From positions 1-48,555 of IMG/VR virus record IMGVR_UViG_3300025323_000011: a DNA stretch of 48,555 nucleotides. The stretch is one strand, 5' to 3'. The first letter of the stretch is position 1. The number at the start of each line of letters is the position of its first letter. A program made the position numbers and the translations under genes. Below, in pieces: positions 7,932 through 15,490 of this stretch. Under the pieces are notes generated by a model that did no database searches, was not told where the DNA came from, and worked only from the letters and a program-made list of their open reading frames with translations. The stretch is from a virus.

Positions 7932-9293
7932 TTGGCGGATTTTAGACCATTAGTACTCGCTAGTACAGAGATTAGCCGTCTGCCGAGTGGGGATAGGGTA
8001 GAAGCTAGTGCAATTCTCATCGAGAGCACAGAACCCACCCTGACACTATCAGATACAACAGGTGGATCGGAAAGTTGGTCCATTTTTGCTGATAGTAACA
8101 AGCTACAATTCAAAAATATTACCGATAATGTCAGATATGCTGAATTCACCGGAGGTGGTCAGCTTCAACTATATGAGTCAACCGGAACAAACGCGGCGGC
8201 GATTATTTCATCTGTAACAGCACCAAGATCAATTACATTGCCGGATGCTACAACGACGCTAGCGGGGTTATCCCTTACACAAACATTTACTGCCGACCAG
8301 ACACTTCTGGGTGCCTCAACTGGAAGAAAGCTAAAATTTTCTCGTACCGGAGATGTAACAGCGACAGCAGAGGCGTACATCGACGCGAACGGAAATTTTT
8401 CCGTCGGGTCTACGAGCAATAATGCCGTTATAATTTTAGCGAATAATACTGAATATCTGAGGATATTGGGAACCGGCAAACTCGGTATCGGGACCGCGAG
8501 TCCCGCCTTTCCCGTAGAAATTAAAGTATCAAACTCTGATACTGCTTTTGGCCAAACTACGGGACAGTATGTTTTAGGAATTACCAACAGTAATGGAACA
8601 AATAATACTTGGGCTCAACTTGTTTTTGATGATGGAAGCGGCAATCCTAGTGCATTAATTGGGGCTCAGTTTACAAATACATCAAATGACAATGGAGATT
8701 TGGTATTTGGCACAAGAGGCGGCGCATCTGCAACAGAAAAAATGAGAATTACTTCCATCGGTAACGTTGGTATCGGGACGACGCCAACTCAGATGCTTCA
8801 TGTTGTAAGCACAAGCGTAAATGGGGCCTGCGCGATTACGCAGAGCACGAATGCAGCTCCTACGATAAAGCTAATACAGAATACAGCTAGCAATGTCATC
8901 GATGGGAATCAGGCCGGAGATGGCACCGGCTTCTTCTTTCGAAATACTGGGGTTACTCCTACCAACACACTGATGGTGTTGCGAAACTCAGATGCAACAA
9001 CGCCAGCAAATATCGTCTTCGAGGGAACCCAGGCGGCCAATGTCACCGGATTCTCATTCTTGAAGACAGCAAATGGTTCCGGGGATGTCATGGAACCATT
9101 AAACAACGGAACTGGTGCAGCCATCTCGGTCAAAGGATCTGCTCCTTGGTACGATATCCTTGAGACCACAACAGCCATCGCAACTCCTGCGGCCGACACG
9201 GTGCGACTCTATGCGACAGTCAACGGTGTGCTTACAGAGCTTCGGGCGCGCTTCCAAGATGGCACAGACGTGCTTATCGCGGCCGAAGTCTAG
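7932..9293 (+). CDS. Tail-fibre-like protein with VGIGT repeats, 453 aa
   Basis: TTG start with GAGG about 9 nt upstream. The product has fibre hallmarks: TLPDATTTLAGLS, LRILGTGKLGIGTASP and MRITSIGNVGIGTTPTQML, the LGIGT/VGIGT strings typical of trimeric fibre shafts and of proteins preceding S74-type chaperone domains. No intramolecular chaperone catalytic region is seen at the C-terminus. The stretch around GIGTTPTQMLHVVST recurs almost unchanged in the 43284 fibre, and the following 66-aa gene is also duplicated there, so the two fibre ends belong to duplicated cassettes. Confidence 0.65.
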   Translation: MADFRPLVLASTEISRLPSGDRVEASAILIESTEPTLTLSDTTGGSESWSIFADSNKLQFKNITDNVRYAEFTGGGQLQLYESTGTNAAAIISSVTAPRSITLPDATTTLAGLSLTQTFTADQTLLGASTGRKLKFSRTGDVTATAEAYIDANGNFSVGSTSNNAVIILANNTEYLRILGTGKLGIGTASPAFPVEIKVSNSDTAFGQTTGQYVLGITNSNGTNNTWAQLVFDDGSGNPSALIGAQFTNTSNDNGDLVFGTRGGASATEKMRITSIGNVGIGTTPTQMLHVVSTSVNGACAITQSTNAAPTIKLIQNTASNVIDGNQAGDGTGFFFRNTGVTPTNTLMVLRNSDATTPANIVFEGTQAANVTGFSFLKTANGSGDVMEPLNNGTGAAISVKGSAPWYDILETTTAIATPAADTVRLYATVNGVLTELRARFQDGTDVLIAAEV

Positions 9294-9302
9294 GAGACCC
9301 AT

Positions 9303-9503
9303 ATGGCCATCAGCGACAACACCACCAACACCCCTGCATCCGGAACCAAGGACTGCAAAAGCGTGGCGAAGACTTATAACCTCGTGGCCGGTGAGAGCCT
9401 GAACGCGAAGATCGCAGCCGATGCTGATTTAAATGGCAACATCGCCGTCGGCAAGAAGGCGACCGTCTCGATGCAGGTCCAGATTTGCATCGAGGATGCA
9501 TAG
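9303..9503 (+). CDS. Small duplicated protein following fibre, 66 aa (copy A)
   Basis: Starts with MAISDNTTNTPASGTKDC and has a paralogue at 46062-46262 with about 8 substitutions in 66 residues. AGGAGA lies a few bases before the ATG in both. Conserved blocks are KTYNLVAGESL(N/D)AK and NIAVGKKATVS.QVQ.C, a small beta-rich protein with two cysteines. Always placed right after a VGIGT fibre, so it may be a fibre cap, chaperone or fibre-associated subunit. Function unknown. Confidence 0.6.
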   Translation: MAISDNTTNTPASGTKDCKSVAKTYNLVAGESLNAKIAADADLNGNIAVGKKATVSMQVQICIEDA

Positions 9504-9530
9504 GAAAAATCTGTGCTCAACCCGATCAAA

Positions 9531-9547
9531 GAGGGCAATACCCCCTC
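9531..9547 (+). terminator. Weak hairpin after the 66-aa gene
   Basis: GAGGG and CCCTC are separated by 7 nt, 27 nt after the stop at 9503, followed by GCTAGTTTGTT. The stem is short and the T tract poor, so it is at best a weak terminator. The copy-B cassette has no equivalent. Confidence 0.2.
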
Positions 9548-9621
9548 GCTAGTTTGTTAAAAGAATTAGCAGCTACTGGATTAATCTGGATTCTACTACT
9601 GCTTAACGATGGAATAATTTT

Positions 9622-9666
9622 ATGCCTGTCACCGTTCTATTGCGCACGCAAATGTCTTTACTCTAA
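9622..9666 (+). CDS. Conserved 14-codon mini-ORF (copy A)
   Basis: Reads MPVTVLLRTQMSLL then stop. The duplicate at 46328-46372 reads MPVTALLRTQMSLF with only three base changes in 45, one of them silent. The upstream sequences of the two copies are unrelated, so similarity begins at this ATG. The block contains the inverted repeat TTGCG-CA-CGCAA (9640-9651 here, 46346-46357 in copy B), so conservation could instead reflect a DNA or RNA site. Treat as a candidate leader peptide or regulatory element. Confidence 0.3.
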   Translation: MPVTVLLRTQMSLL

Positions 9667-9705
9667 ACTAATCTTATTCAGTGAATTTCTTCGAGAGGCG
9701 CGAAG

Positions 9706-10026
9706 ATGGAAGATGAACTTATCCTAGACGAAATTGAGTGCGTCGATAGAACCCCCAACATGCTTGGCCGTAATGGGCTATTAATACAAATAATTAATGC
9801 GGGGATGCCGGTTACCGGAGCAGACGTTGAGGCCGTCGCAGACCTAAAAGATAAGATAAAAAATAATCGAGACGATAAACTTACATTCGATGAAATTGAT
9901 CGAATAAGTAATTTTTTTAGAGCACACGTCTGGAATTCTAACGGGGCCGAAGATTTGGCAGAAGTAAGCAGATATCTGGCCGATAAAATAAACACACTAA
10001 AATCAATCGATCAAAGTCCGGTGTAG
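9706..10026 (+). CDS. Helical protein of unknown function, 106 aa (copy A)
   Basis: ATG 9706 follows GAGAGG (9693-9698) at suitable spacing. The protein is acidic and mostly helical (ILDEIECVDRTPNMLGRNG, LTFDEIDRISNFFRAHVWN), with no known motif. A paralogue at 47702-48022 differs at the N-terminus (MEDELI here, MKSLTDELI there) because the sequence just before this point differs between the copies and an IsrB element sits upstream there. This copy is the unoccupied locus and shows the arrangement without the element. Role unknown; probably structural given its neighbours. Confidence 0.6.
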   Translation: MEDELILDEIECVDRTPNMLGRNGLLIQIINAGMPVTGADVEAVADLKDKIKNNRDDKLTFDEIDRISNFFRAHVWNSNGAEDLAEVSRYLADKINTLKSIDQSPV

Positions 10027-10039
10027 GATAAAAGGTAAT

Positions 10040-10550
10040 AATTGGGAAGACTAGATCGACTTGTTGATGAGATAGAATCCGGACAAAGTGAGGTCCGAAC
10101 TGAAGAATCAGGATCATCCACACCGTTAGTAGCATCGTCTTGGGTTTCAATTTTCTCGTTTATATCCACAGTAACTAAGCTACATGTTAGGGGACTAAAA
10201 ATAGACATATCTGGCGGCACTCCGACGGCGCTAGTAGCCAGAATCGTGGCTGGTCCGACTGGTGGGCCGCTCGTAAAGATTTTTCCATCGTCCGCGTCCT
10301 TTACAGTCGTAAGTAGTCGAGAAGAAACCCTGAGACACGAATTGACCATACCAAAAGATTACGATTACGAAGTGCAAGTAAATTGTACCGCTACTGGCGG
10401 AGCTTCCGCTACTTTGTCATTTTTAAGCATCACGGAAATAAATAAGGCCAGCTAGTGTCTGACATAGATTTTGTAAGGGAAATAAAACAAGTACAGGAGG
10501 AGGGGGCAAATCTAACCCTTCGTCCAACAATCAATTTTATTGGTAGCAAT
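10040..10550 (+). repeat. Long direct repeat, copy A (511 bp within the window)
   Basis: Nearly identical to 48045-48555 without any gap, with roughly twenty base differences by eye, mostly silent in the 137-aa gene. The first 96 nt of the next gene are identical up to the window edge. Copy B is cut by the edge, so the true length is greater. The high identity suggests recent duplication or gene conversion. Confidence 0.9.
10042..10455 (+). CDS. Beta-sandwich virion protein, 137 aa (copy A)
   Basis: TTG start (AATTGGGAAGACTAG), after AAAAGG. The TAG stop overlaps the GTG start of the next gene (TAGTG). The product differs from the copy at 48047 at about four residues (SFTVVSSREE here, SFAIVSGREE there, and Q/E in EVQV) and is a more distant paralogue of the 5091 product. 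It shares the ISGGTP, KIFP..ASF, LTIP and TGGASATLSF blocks. A compact all-beta virion or adaptor protein is the best reading; no catalytic motif. Confidence 0.65.
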   Translation: MGRLDRLVDEIESGQSEVRTEESGSSTPLVASSWVSIFSFISTVTKLHVRGLKIDISGGTPTALVARIVAGPTGGPLVKIFPSSASFTVVSSREETLRHELTIPKDYDYEVQVNCTATGGASATLSFLSITEINKAS

Positions 10551-10946
10551 GTAACAGCAATCGATGATCCTTCCAATGATCGCATAAATGTAACAATTAC
10601 GGATGCGGACACAGACCAAGACTCCTATCAAATGCAAATTGGGGGAGAGTTAGAAGATTTTGATCCGCCGACGACGCGGCTTGGAACTGAAATAGTAAGA
10701 AAATCGGTCACGCTAACTAATTTTAGAGCACGAAGAGCGTTGGCTGGCGATTCTGGTACCACAACTATCGAGCTTGAGGTCGACGGCTCTCCATCTGGAT
10801 ACACACTTTCATGGACGTCATCGGATTCAAATTGGGCGCTAAAAAGCACGGTTATTAGCGTGGCCGTTACGCCCGGTCAAGCAGTTTCTTTGAAATTAAC
10901 ATCGGCTGAGGATGATGCCGAAGACATTTTCGCAGAAGTAGACTGA
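10455..10946 (+). CDS. Fibre-associated protein, 163 aa
   Basis: GTG start overlapping the previous stop (TAGTG); its own stop overlaps the next ATG (TGATG). The N-terminus has TLRPTINFIGSNVTAIDDP then NVTITDA, a string common at the N-terminus of phage tail-fibre and structural proteins. The C-terminal two-thirds look like an Ig-type beta-sandwich (TTTIELEVDGSPSGYTLSW, VAVTPGQAVSLKLTSAEDD). The first 32 codons recur identically at 48460-48555. Probably an adaptor or fibre subunit. Confidence 0.6.
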   Translation: MSDIDFVREIKQVQEEGANLTLRPTINFIGSNVTAIDDPSNDRINVTITDADTDQDSYQMQIGGELEDFDPPTTRLGTEIVRKSVTLTNFRARRALAGDSGTTTIELEVDGSPSGYTLSWTSSDSNWALKSTVISVAVTPGQAVSLKLTSAEDDAEDIFAEVD

Positions 10947-11812
10947 TGAGCGCATCTATAGTTCAGTTTGTAAAATTGTTTGGTACGCCCATAGGGACAA
11001 AGGGGTATCCGGTCGGCGGCAAGGATGCGGATGGGCTTTTTCAACCCCTATCCGTAACAACCTCCGGTCTGGTAGTAGCACAAAACTCCACGATAATCCA
11101 AGCCGCTGCTCGTGGTCAGGATGCCAACCTGGCCTTCGTACAGAGGCACGCTGAGATGGTGACTCCGAACACATCGGAAAACCGTTTGTCTCTTGGTGGG
11201 TATACTACACAAACGACGGAAGCTCAGAGATCATTTCGATCCACAAACACGAATGACACGTCGACGGGCACGGGGGCACGAAAAATTCAGCTTCTGTACA
11301 TGAATTCTAGCAGAAGTACGCTTTTGAGTGAGATTATTACGCTGAGTGGAACATCGTGGGTTAATACGGTTGCCACTGACATTCGTTACATTCACGATCT
11401 AAATGTTGTTTCTGTCGGATCAAATGGTGCTCCGTTGGGAGATGTTGAAGTTAACACTGCTGTTGCGGGAGGCGGAACAGTGTTCACTAAAATCGTGGTT
11501 GGGAATAATGAGTGGATGACGGCTTCTATGCATCTTCCGCTAGATAGGCGGCAATACCTAACTAGCGCCATAGTTTCTAGTGAAAGCGGCACACTACTCA
11601 GATTAACAAATCAGGTTGATTTCACATCGATTGGTGGTGGCATTATCACCCAATCTCGAAAAGAGATTTTTACATCAGCCGGTGCAGCTTTCGCGTACGA
11701 TGGGGACATCATCATTACCGACCCCGGAGGTGATTTTGATGCCTTTGTTACGGGTCCGACAAATAAAAGGTGGTTCCTTACGATCTCGGGGTTTGAGGAA
11801 TTACTGACATGA
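10946..11812 (+). CDS. Putative virion protein, 288 aa
   Basis: Coupled to both neighbours: TGATG at the start and an ATGA overlap at the end. The N-terminus reads FGTPIGTKGYPVGGKDADG..QPL, followed by a beta-rich body (RKIQLLYMNSSRSTLLSEI, FTKIVVGNNEWMTASMHLP) and a final beta segment (KRWFLTISGFEELL). The start pattern resembles phage proteins carrying a small N-terminal docking domain for data-poor fibre or tail surface proteins. No named family recognised. Confidence 0.5.
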   Translation: MSASIVQFVKLFGTPIGTKGYPVGGKDADGLFQPLSVTTSGLVVAQNSTIIQAAARGQDANLAFVQRHAEMVTPNTSENRLSLGGYTTQTTEAQRSFRSTNTNDTSTGTGARKIQLLYMNSSRSTLLSEIITLSGTSWVNTVATDIRYIHDLNVVSVGSNGAPLGDVEVNTAVAGGGTVFTKIVVGNNEWMTASMHLPLDRRQYLTSAIVSSESGTLLRLTNQVDFTSIGGGIITQSRKEIFTSAGAAFAYDGDIIITDPGGDFDAFVTGPTNKRWFLTISGFEELLT

Positions 11813-12639
11813 TTATTGAGAACAGAAACTGGACTGAATTCAGAAAGTTGCTAGATGGAACAGAGAAGGATCTGTATCCGTCATTTCTGTCCGATTCCAC
11901 ATCGTACACAATTCGAGTCGGGGATAATTTTACTATTTATGAGTGTGGGATATTCAAAGCTAATTCTGCGCCTAACGGCGCCAATCAGACTCAGCATGAC
12001 TCTGATAGAGATGACTTTGAGACGAATTTTAAGGACAAATCAAGTAAACAAAATACGACTCCGGTTGTTTCACACCATAACATAAAGACAAACGGGCACT
12101 ATAAAGTTGTACCCGTAAAAATATCTATACCCGACACATCAACTTCTGAGATCCAGGTTTCATTATCATTCGATTATGACATAGAAATTCTGTCCGCGAA
12201 CCTAAGCCGGGAAAACCTGACGTCTGGAGAAAAGATTCGGGCCGAAGTTCAATTGGGAATAGTAGGCGTAATAACCGAAAATGCGACAACAGCTACGAAC
12301 ACAATAAAAGTCAGCCCCACGGCATATAAGTATGCAGATCCTGGATTCTTTGTAAAAATAGGTGGCATCGAGTACGAAGTCTCTTCCAAAAACTTGACAA
12401 ACTCATCCTTGATGCTGAGTCGCAACCTAGATGCAAATGTTTCGACTAATGATGTTATTTATTTGCGAGTAGAATTTATTCCAAATACTTTTGAGGTTAT
12501 TGCATCCAATGATTTAGATTTTGGTAAAGAAACTCAAACTGGGTCGCTTCTTCCGGCGGGCGCAGCATTAGACATCTATTACACTCCGGTTAGTGGAGCA
12601 GCACGTGTACTTAGGGGCTGGATAGTAGCTTCCTATTAA
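11809..12639 (+). CDS. Putative virion protein, 276 aa
   Basis: ATGA overlap with the previous gene. The sequence begins MIIENRNWTEFRKLLDGTE, then two probable beta-sandwich regions (VPVKISIPDTSTSEIQVSL, GSLLPAGAALDIYYTPVSG). No membrane segment, signal peptide or enzymatic motif. It ends a run of coupled structural-looking genes, immediately before the small membrane protein. Function unknown. Confidence 0.5.
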   Translation: MIIENRNWTEFRKLLDGTEKDLYPSFLSDSTSYTIRVGDNFTIYECGIFKANSAPNGANQTQHDSDRDDFETNFKDKSSKQNTTPVVSHHNIKTNGHYKVVPVKISIPDTSTSEIQVSLSFDYDIEILSANLSRENLTSGEKIRAEVQLGIVGVITENATTATNTIKVSPTAYKYADPGFFVKIGGIEYEVSSKNLTNSSLMLSRNLDANVSTNDVIYLRVEFIPNTFEVIASNDLDFGKETQTGSLLPAGAALDIYYTPVSGAARVLRGWIVASY

Positions 12640-12641
12640 AC

Positions 12642-12830
12642 ATGATTAGATCCCGTAAATTATCTACTGCTATATTGCTTTTTATCCTTGCAGTTGTTGG
12701 GGGAACAGACGTATATTTTGCTTCTGATGATGCAAAAAGTAACACATACAGTGAAATAATCCTTTCGACAGCCCACAAATATCCGATACCGCCATTCGCT
12801 GTTGGTGTCCTTTCGGGCCACAAGAAATAA
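12642..12830 (+). CDS. Small single-pass membrane protein (holin-like candidate), 62 aa
   Basis: Basic N-terminus (MIRSRK), then one hydrophobic helix at residues 8-22 (STAILLFILAVVGGT), then a soluble part ending in YPIPPFAVGVLSGHKK. Short phage membrane proteins with a PIPPFAxGVLxGH-type ending are often found beside lysis or virion enzymes. The neighbouring 13354 gene encodes a probable hydrolase, which makes a lysis role possible. With one transmembrane segment it could be a class III holin or a membrane anchor. No clear ribosome binding site; start fairly uncertain. Confidence 0.45.
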   Translation: MIRSRKLSTAILLFILAVVGGTDVYFASDDAKSNTYSEIILSTAHKYPIPPFAVGVLSGHKK

Positions 12831-12834
12831 AAAT

Positions 12835-13326
12835 ATGACCAAAAAGATAAAATTAACGATGGGATATGAGGCCGACGTGGATGACGACGACTTTGATCGA
12901 CTAAAAGACTTTTCGTGGCAGGCTGACGTAAGAAAGAGTGGGCAAGTTTATGCCACGCGTAAACTACCAAGAAACGGTGGAAAACTTCGAAAGCTATATA
13001 TGCATCACGATATAATGGCTCGTGAGCCACCCCTTGTCGTGGATCACATTAATGGCCATACACTAGATAATCAAAAAATTAACTTGCGTCTCTGTAGCCA
13101 CGCCGAAAACATAAAAAATCAAAAATTGCGCTCTGACAATACTAGCGGGGCTTGTGGGGTTAGATGGCACAGGGAAAAGAATCTTTGGCAGGCTTATATA
13201 AAAGTCAACGGGCAGTCGACACATCTTGGTTATTTTGGGTCTTTTGACGACGCCGTGGCAGCTCGTAAACAAAGAGAAATCAAACTAAATTGGGTTAAAC
13301 GAAGAGAGAACGCTCATTGTGGGTAA
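12835..13326 (+). CDS. HNH homing endonuclease with AP2 DNA-binding domain
   Basis: ATG 12835 lies 4 nt after the previous stop and is preferred over an upstream in-frame TTG. Residues about 60-105 hold the HNH core: MHHDIM, then VVDHINGHTLDNQKINLR and NIKNQKL, matching the phage HNH pattern DHInG..lDNR.sNLR....qN..N. Residues about 110-155 match an AP2 domain (GVRWHREKNLWQAYIKVNG, LGYFGSFDDAVAARKQRE). Such free-standing enzymes cut phage DNA and spread their own gene by homing. All key histidine and asparagine residues appear intact. It is unrelated to the neighbouring virion genes and is probably a selfish insertion. Confidence 0.88.
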   Translation: MTKKIKLTMGYEADVDDDDFDRLKDFSWQADVRKSGQVYATRKLPRNGGKLRKLYMHHDIMAREPPLVVDHINGHTLDNQKINLRLCSHAENIKNQKLRSDNTSGACGVRWHREKNLWQAYIKVNGQSTHLGYFGSFDDAVAARKQREIKLNWVKRRENAHCG

Positions 13327-13353
13327 TTATCCGCAAAAAAATCGGGAGTATTA

Positions 13354-13839
13354 ATGGAACCTCGACGAGGCGACATCCTCCTCTACTCTGGCCGAAGTCC
13401 GGTATCTCACGCGATAAAAAAAGTAATCGGGTGTGAGTGGAGTCACGGTGCATGGGTATTGGATGCCGGGGCCGAGACAATACTAGAATCAGATTGGCGA
13501 GGTGTACGAGTATCCAAGAATAAATACGCCAAAAACAGAACAAAAATTCTAAGAATAAACGCACCAATTATAGATGTCGAACGAGCGGTCACGCACGCCG
13601 AATCCCAAACGGGGGGTAAATACGACCACAAAGCCCTTTTTGGGATGCTATGGTTGTTCCTGACTTTCCAACGTGAGAATAAAGAACCGTGGCAGAGACA
13701 CAAGGCTTGGTTTTGTTTTGAGTTGATATCGGTCCCACTAGCCCGTTTTGGGTTTATTTTCAACAACAAGATACCACCGAGGGGCATAACGTCGAAAGAA
13801 ATGATTTCGTGTGCAAAAGTGCGCTCTATTGATCAATAG
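13354..13839 (+). CDS. Permuted NlpC/P60-like cysteine hydrolase, possible lysin, 161 aa
   Basis: The N-terminus reads RRGDILLYSG, then CEWSHGAWVLDAG.TILES.WRGVRV and, after YDHKALFGML, WFCFELI. The order GDIL, SH (histidine near residue 31), ..., C-x-EL (cysteine near residue 119) is that of circularly permuted NlpC/P60 (YiiX/YaeF-like) papain-fold hydrolases, with histidine before cysteine. In phages these can act as peptidoglycan peptidases in lysis or in the tail. Location after a small membrane protein supports a lysis role, but the homing endonuclease lies between them. The stop overlaps a perfect palindrome and a promoter follows at once. Confidence 0.6.
   Translation: MEPRRGDILLYSGRSPVSHAIKKVIGCEWSHGAWVLDAGAETILESDWRGVRVSKNKYAKNRTKILRINAPIIDVERAVTHAESQTGGKYDHKALFGMLWLFLTFQRENKEPWQRHKAWFCFELISVPLARFGFIFNNKIPPRGITSKEMISCAKVRSIDQ
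13826..13839. promoter_or_regulatory. Perfect 14-bp palindrome at the gene end, possible operator
   Basis: CTATTGATCAATAG spans the last codons and TAG stop of the hydrolase gene and sits 1 bp before the TTGACA of the promoter. With no loop it is more likely a protein-binding site than an RNA terminator. Its placement directly upstream of the -35 box would suit an operator; inference only. Confidence 0.35.
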
Positions 13840-13840
13840 A

Positions 13841-13870
13841 TTGACACAAACTATTTGATAGTGGTAGGAT
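13841..13870 (+). promoter_or_regulatory. Sigma70-like promoter for the tail operon
   Basis: A perfect -35 box TTGACA (13841-13846), 18-bp spacer, and -10 TAGGAT (13865-13870), followed by the ATG of the next gene at 13898. This is one of the few intergenic gaps in the window and it precedes the long run of tail genes. The sequence match is good, but transcription is not demonstrated. Confidence 0.55.
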
Positions 13871-13897
13871 ATGTACGTAATTATTTGGGGTTAATTT

Positions 13898-15151
13898 ATG
13901 CCCACTAAGTCGTTCGATTTTCAAGATTTTAGTGAGGCTACTTTCGATCCCATCAAAGTGGCCTTGGTAAATCATGAACTTCGATTACGCAAGAAAGACA
14001 CATCGGGGGAATTCTCAAGAACGGGAACATTCGAGTTGGCAGAAGTCGTCTTCCCAGAATTTAAAGCCACCGCACTAATCGATTTATGGGCACTCGAAGA
14101 ATTTTCTACTATTCCGACTGACGAAAATGGCGACCCGGATGGTGCCATCGATTATCAATTCTCTAATGATAACGGCACCACCTTTTATTTCTGGGGCGGT
14201 GGCTCGTGGGATGTTGCTGGCCCCACAGATTTTTCAATCATCGATGATGTAAACCTAAATATCGCAACATTTTATGACTTATTAGACTCAAATAGATCGA
14301 TAAAAATTAAAGTCAGATTCACGCCATCATCAGATGAGAAGAAAACCCCCATTTTACAGTCTCTTGATTTGCACTATGGCTTGAAAATAAGCTTCCTCGA
14401 AGACCTGAAAAGATCGTTGAAGAGGTACATCGAAAACGAGATCAAATTGTGCCTAACAGCAGCCACCAATATACAAATAGCGGGGTCGTCATTTGATCTA
14501 GAGACTCCGTTCACAATTATGAGTGTCGTAAGTGTATATAACACAACCATTGACCCGGCAAAGCAAATAAATCTTTTCGACACATTTACGGCCCCAAAGA
14601 CAGTTACATTAACATCATCCCAGGCAGCGGGAGAAGTACTTGAGTTTCAATACTTTGCGTTGCCAAAAGTAGTGATATCTGCTGATCCTTTTATAGAACA
14701 AACTGAAGTTCCATCAATCGTGATAAACGTTGCCTCATCGTCTGAAAACAGGTTACAGCGGGTTGGGCACCCAATTTATGAAAAAAATACTGCCTTACTG
14801 AAAGCCAGAAAACGCGAGGGCTACACACTAGAAACTCCGACGATACAAATATTCTCACAGAGTCCACGTGATCGAGAATCCCTAATCATGGCAAACGCAG
14901 TTGATGAAATATTCCAGAACAACAAGAGAGTTCCGTCCTTGGGCAGTGGGTTGAAAATGTTTACTACGGATTATACGCCATTTTTACAGCAAGACGAGCT
15001 GACTGGACGGGTTATGCGTAAAATGGCTACACTAGGGATGGCTGGATTTAAATACCACGGGGATACGGAAGAGGTTCCGCTGGCTACCGAAATTAGGTCA
15101 AACATAGGTTTAAACGAAGATGAGACGCCGGAGCAGATTATCAACCTGTAA
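13898..15151 (+). CDS. Probable tail completion/terminator-region protein, 417 aa
   Basis: First gene behind the 13841 promoter; TTGGGGTTAATTT precedes the ATG. No family is recognised with certainty. Residues 1-150 look like a beta-sandwich domain (FELAEVVFPEFKATALIDL, GAIDYQFSNDNGTTFYFWG). The C-terminal half contains SIVINVASSSENRLQRVGHP and IQIFSQSPRDRESLIMANAV, which resembles tail-terminator-type domains with a strand-helix pattern. The position just upstream of sheath and tube genes fits a tail completion or terminator protein. The N-terminal domain is a long addition if so. Confidence 0.45.
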   Translation: MPTKSFDFQDFSEATFDPIKVALVNHELRLRKKDTSGEFSRTGTFELAEVVFPEFKATALIDLWALEEFSTIPTDENGDPDGAIDYQFSNDNGTTFYFWGGGSWDVAGPTDFSIIDDVNLNIATFYDLLDSNRSIKIKVRFTPSSDEKKTPILQSLDLHYGLKISFLEDLKRSLKRYIENEIKLCLTAATNIQIAGSSFDLETPFTIMSVVSVYNTTIDPAKQINLFDTFTAPKTVTLTSSQAAGEVLEFQYFALPKVVISADPFIEQTEVPSIVINVASSSENRLQRVGHPIYEKNTALLKARKREGYTLETPTIQIFSQSPRDRESLIMANAVDEIFQNNKRVPSLGSGLKMFTTDYTPFLQQDELTGRVMRKMATLGMAGFKYHGDTEEVPLATEIRSNIGLNEDETPEQIINL

Positions 15152-15201
15152 TATTGCATCGAAACACAATTAAGTAGATAACATAAGATAGGAATACGGA
15201 T

Positions 15202-15486
15202 ATGGCCAAAAAGTCCGAGGCAAAATCCGAAAATAGAAGCTCCGATCAAATCGAAGATGTACTTGTTGTACTCGATGATCGGCCCGGATTTGAAGTGAAG
15301 CTGAAGAATAAAAATGCTGGCGATCTTCCCGTGAATCTTGACTCGAAGGATCACAAAGGTCAGAGGGAGACCCTCTATATCGGTTCCGGTCGTCAATGGA
15401 CCCCGGTAACTGCCGAGCAAATTAACTGCAAGGAGATTCAGAGGCTTGTGGCCAAAGACTACCTCCTGGTGCGAAAGAAGAGGTAA
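15202..15486 (+). CDS. Small basic protein before the sheath gene, 94 aa
   Basis: ATG 15202 follows AGGAA. The N-terminus is Lys/Ser-rich (MAKKSEAKSENRSSDQ) and probably disordered, followed by a beta-type domain (DVLVVLDDRPGFEVKLKNK, RETLYIGSGRQWTPV) and a basic tail (DYLLVRKKR). Ends 4 nt before the sheath start, so it belongs to the same transcript. Small proteins at this position are often tail assembly factors, but no family is recognised. Confidence 0.5.
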   Translation: MAKKSEAKSENRSSDQIEDVLVVLDDRPGFEVKLKNKNAGDLPVNLDSKDHKGQRETLYIGSGRQWTPVTAEQINCKEIQRLVAKDYLLVRKKR

Positions 15487-15490
15487 TTAA

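Noticed and set aside
9485-9727. An 80-codon frame spanning the gap after the 66-aa gene
   Set aside because: It overlaps two better genes, ignores the conserved mini-ORF block and has no counterpart in copy B.
15154-15182. Promoter candidate before the 15202 gene (TTGCAT, 17 bp, GATAAC)
   Set aside because: Only weak matches to both boxes; not better than chance in AT-rich spacer.
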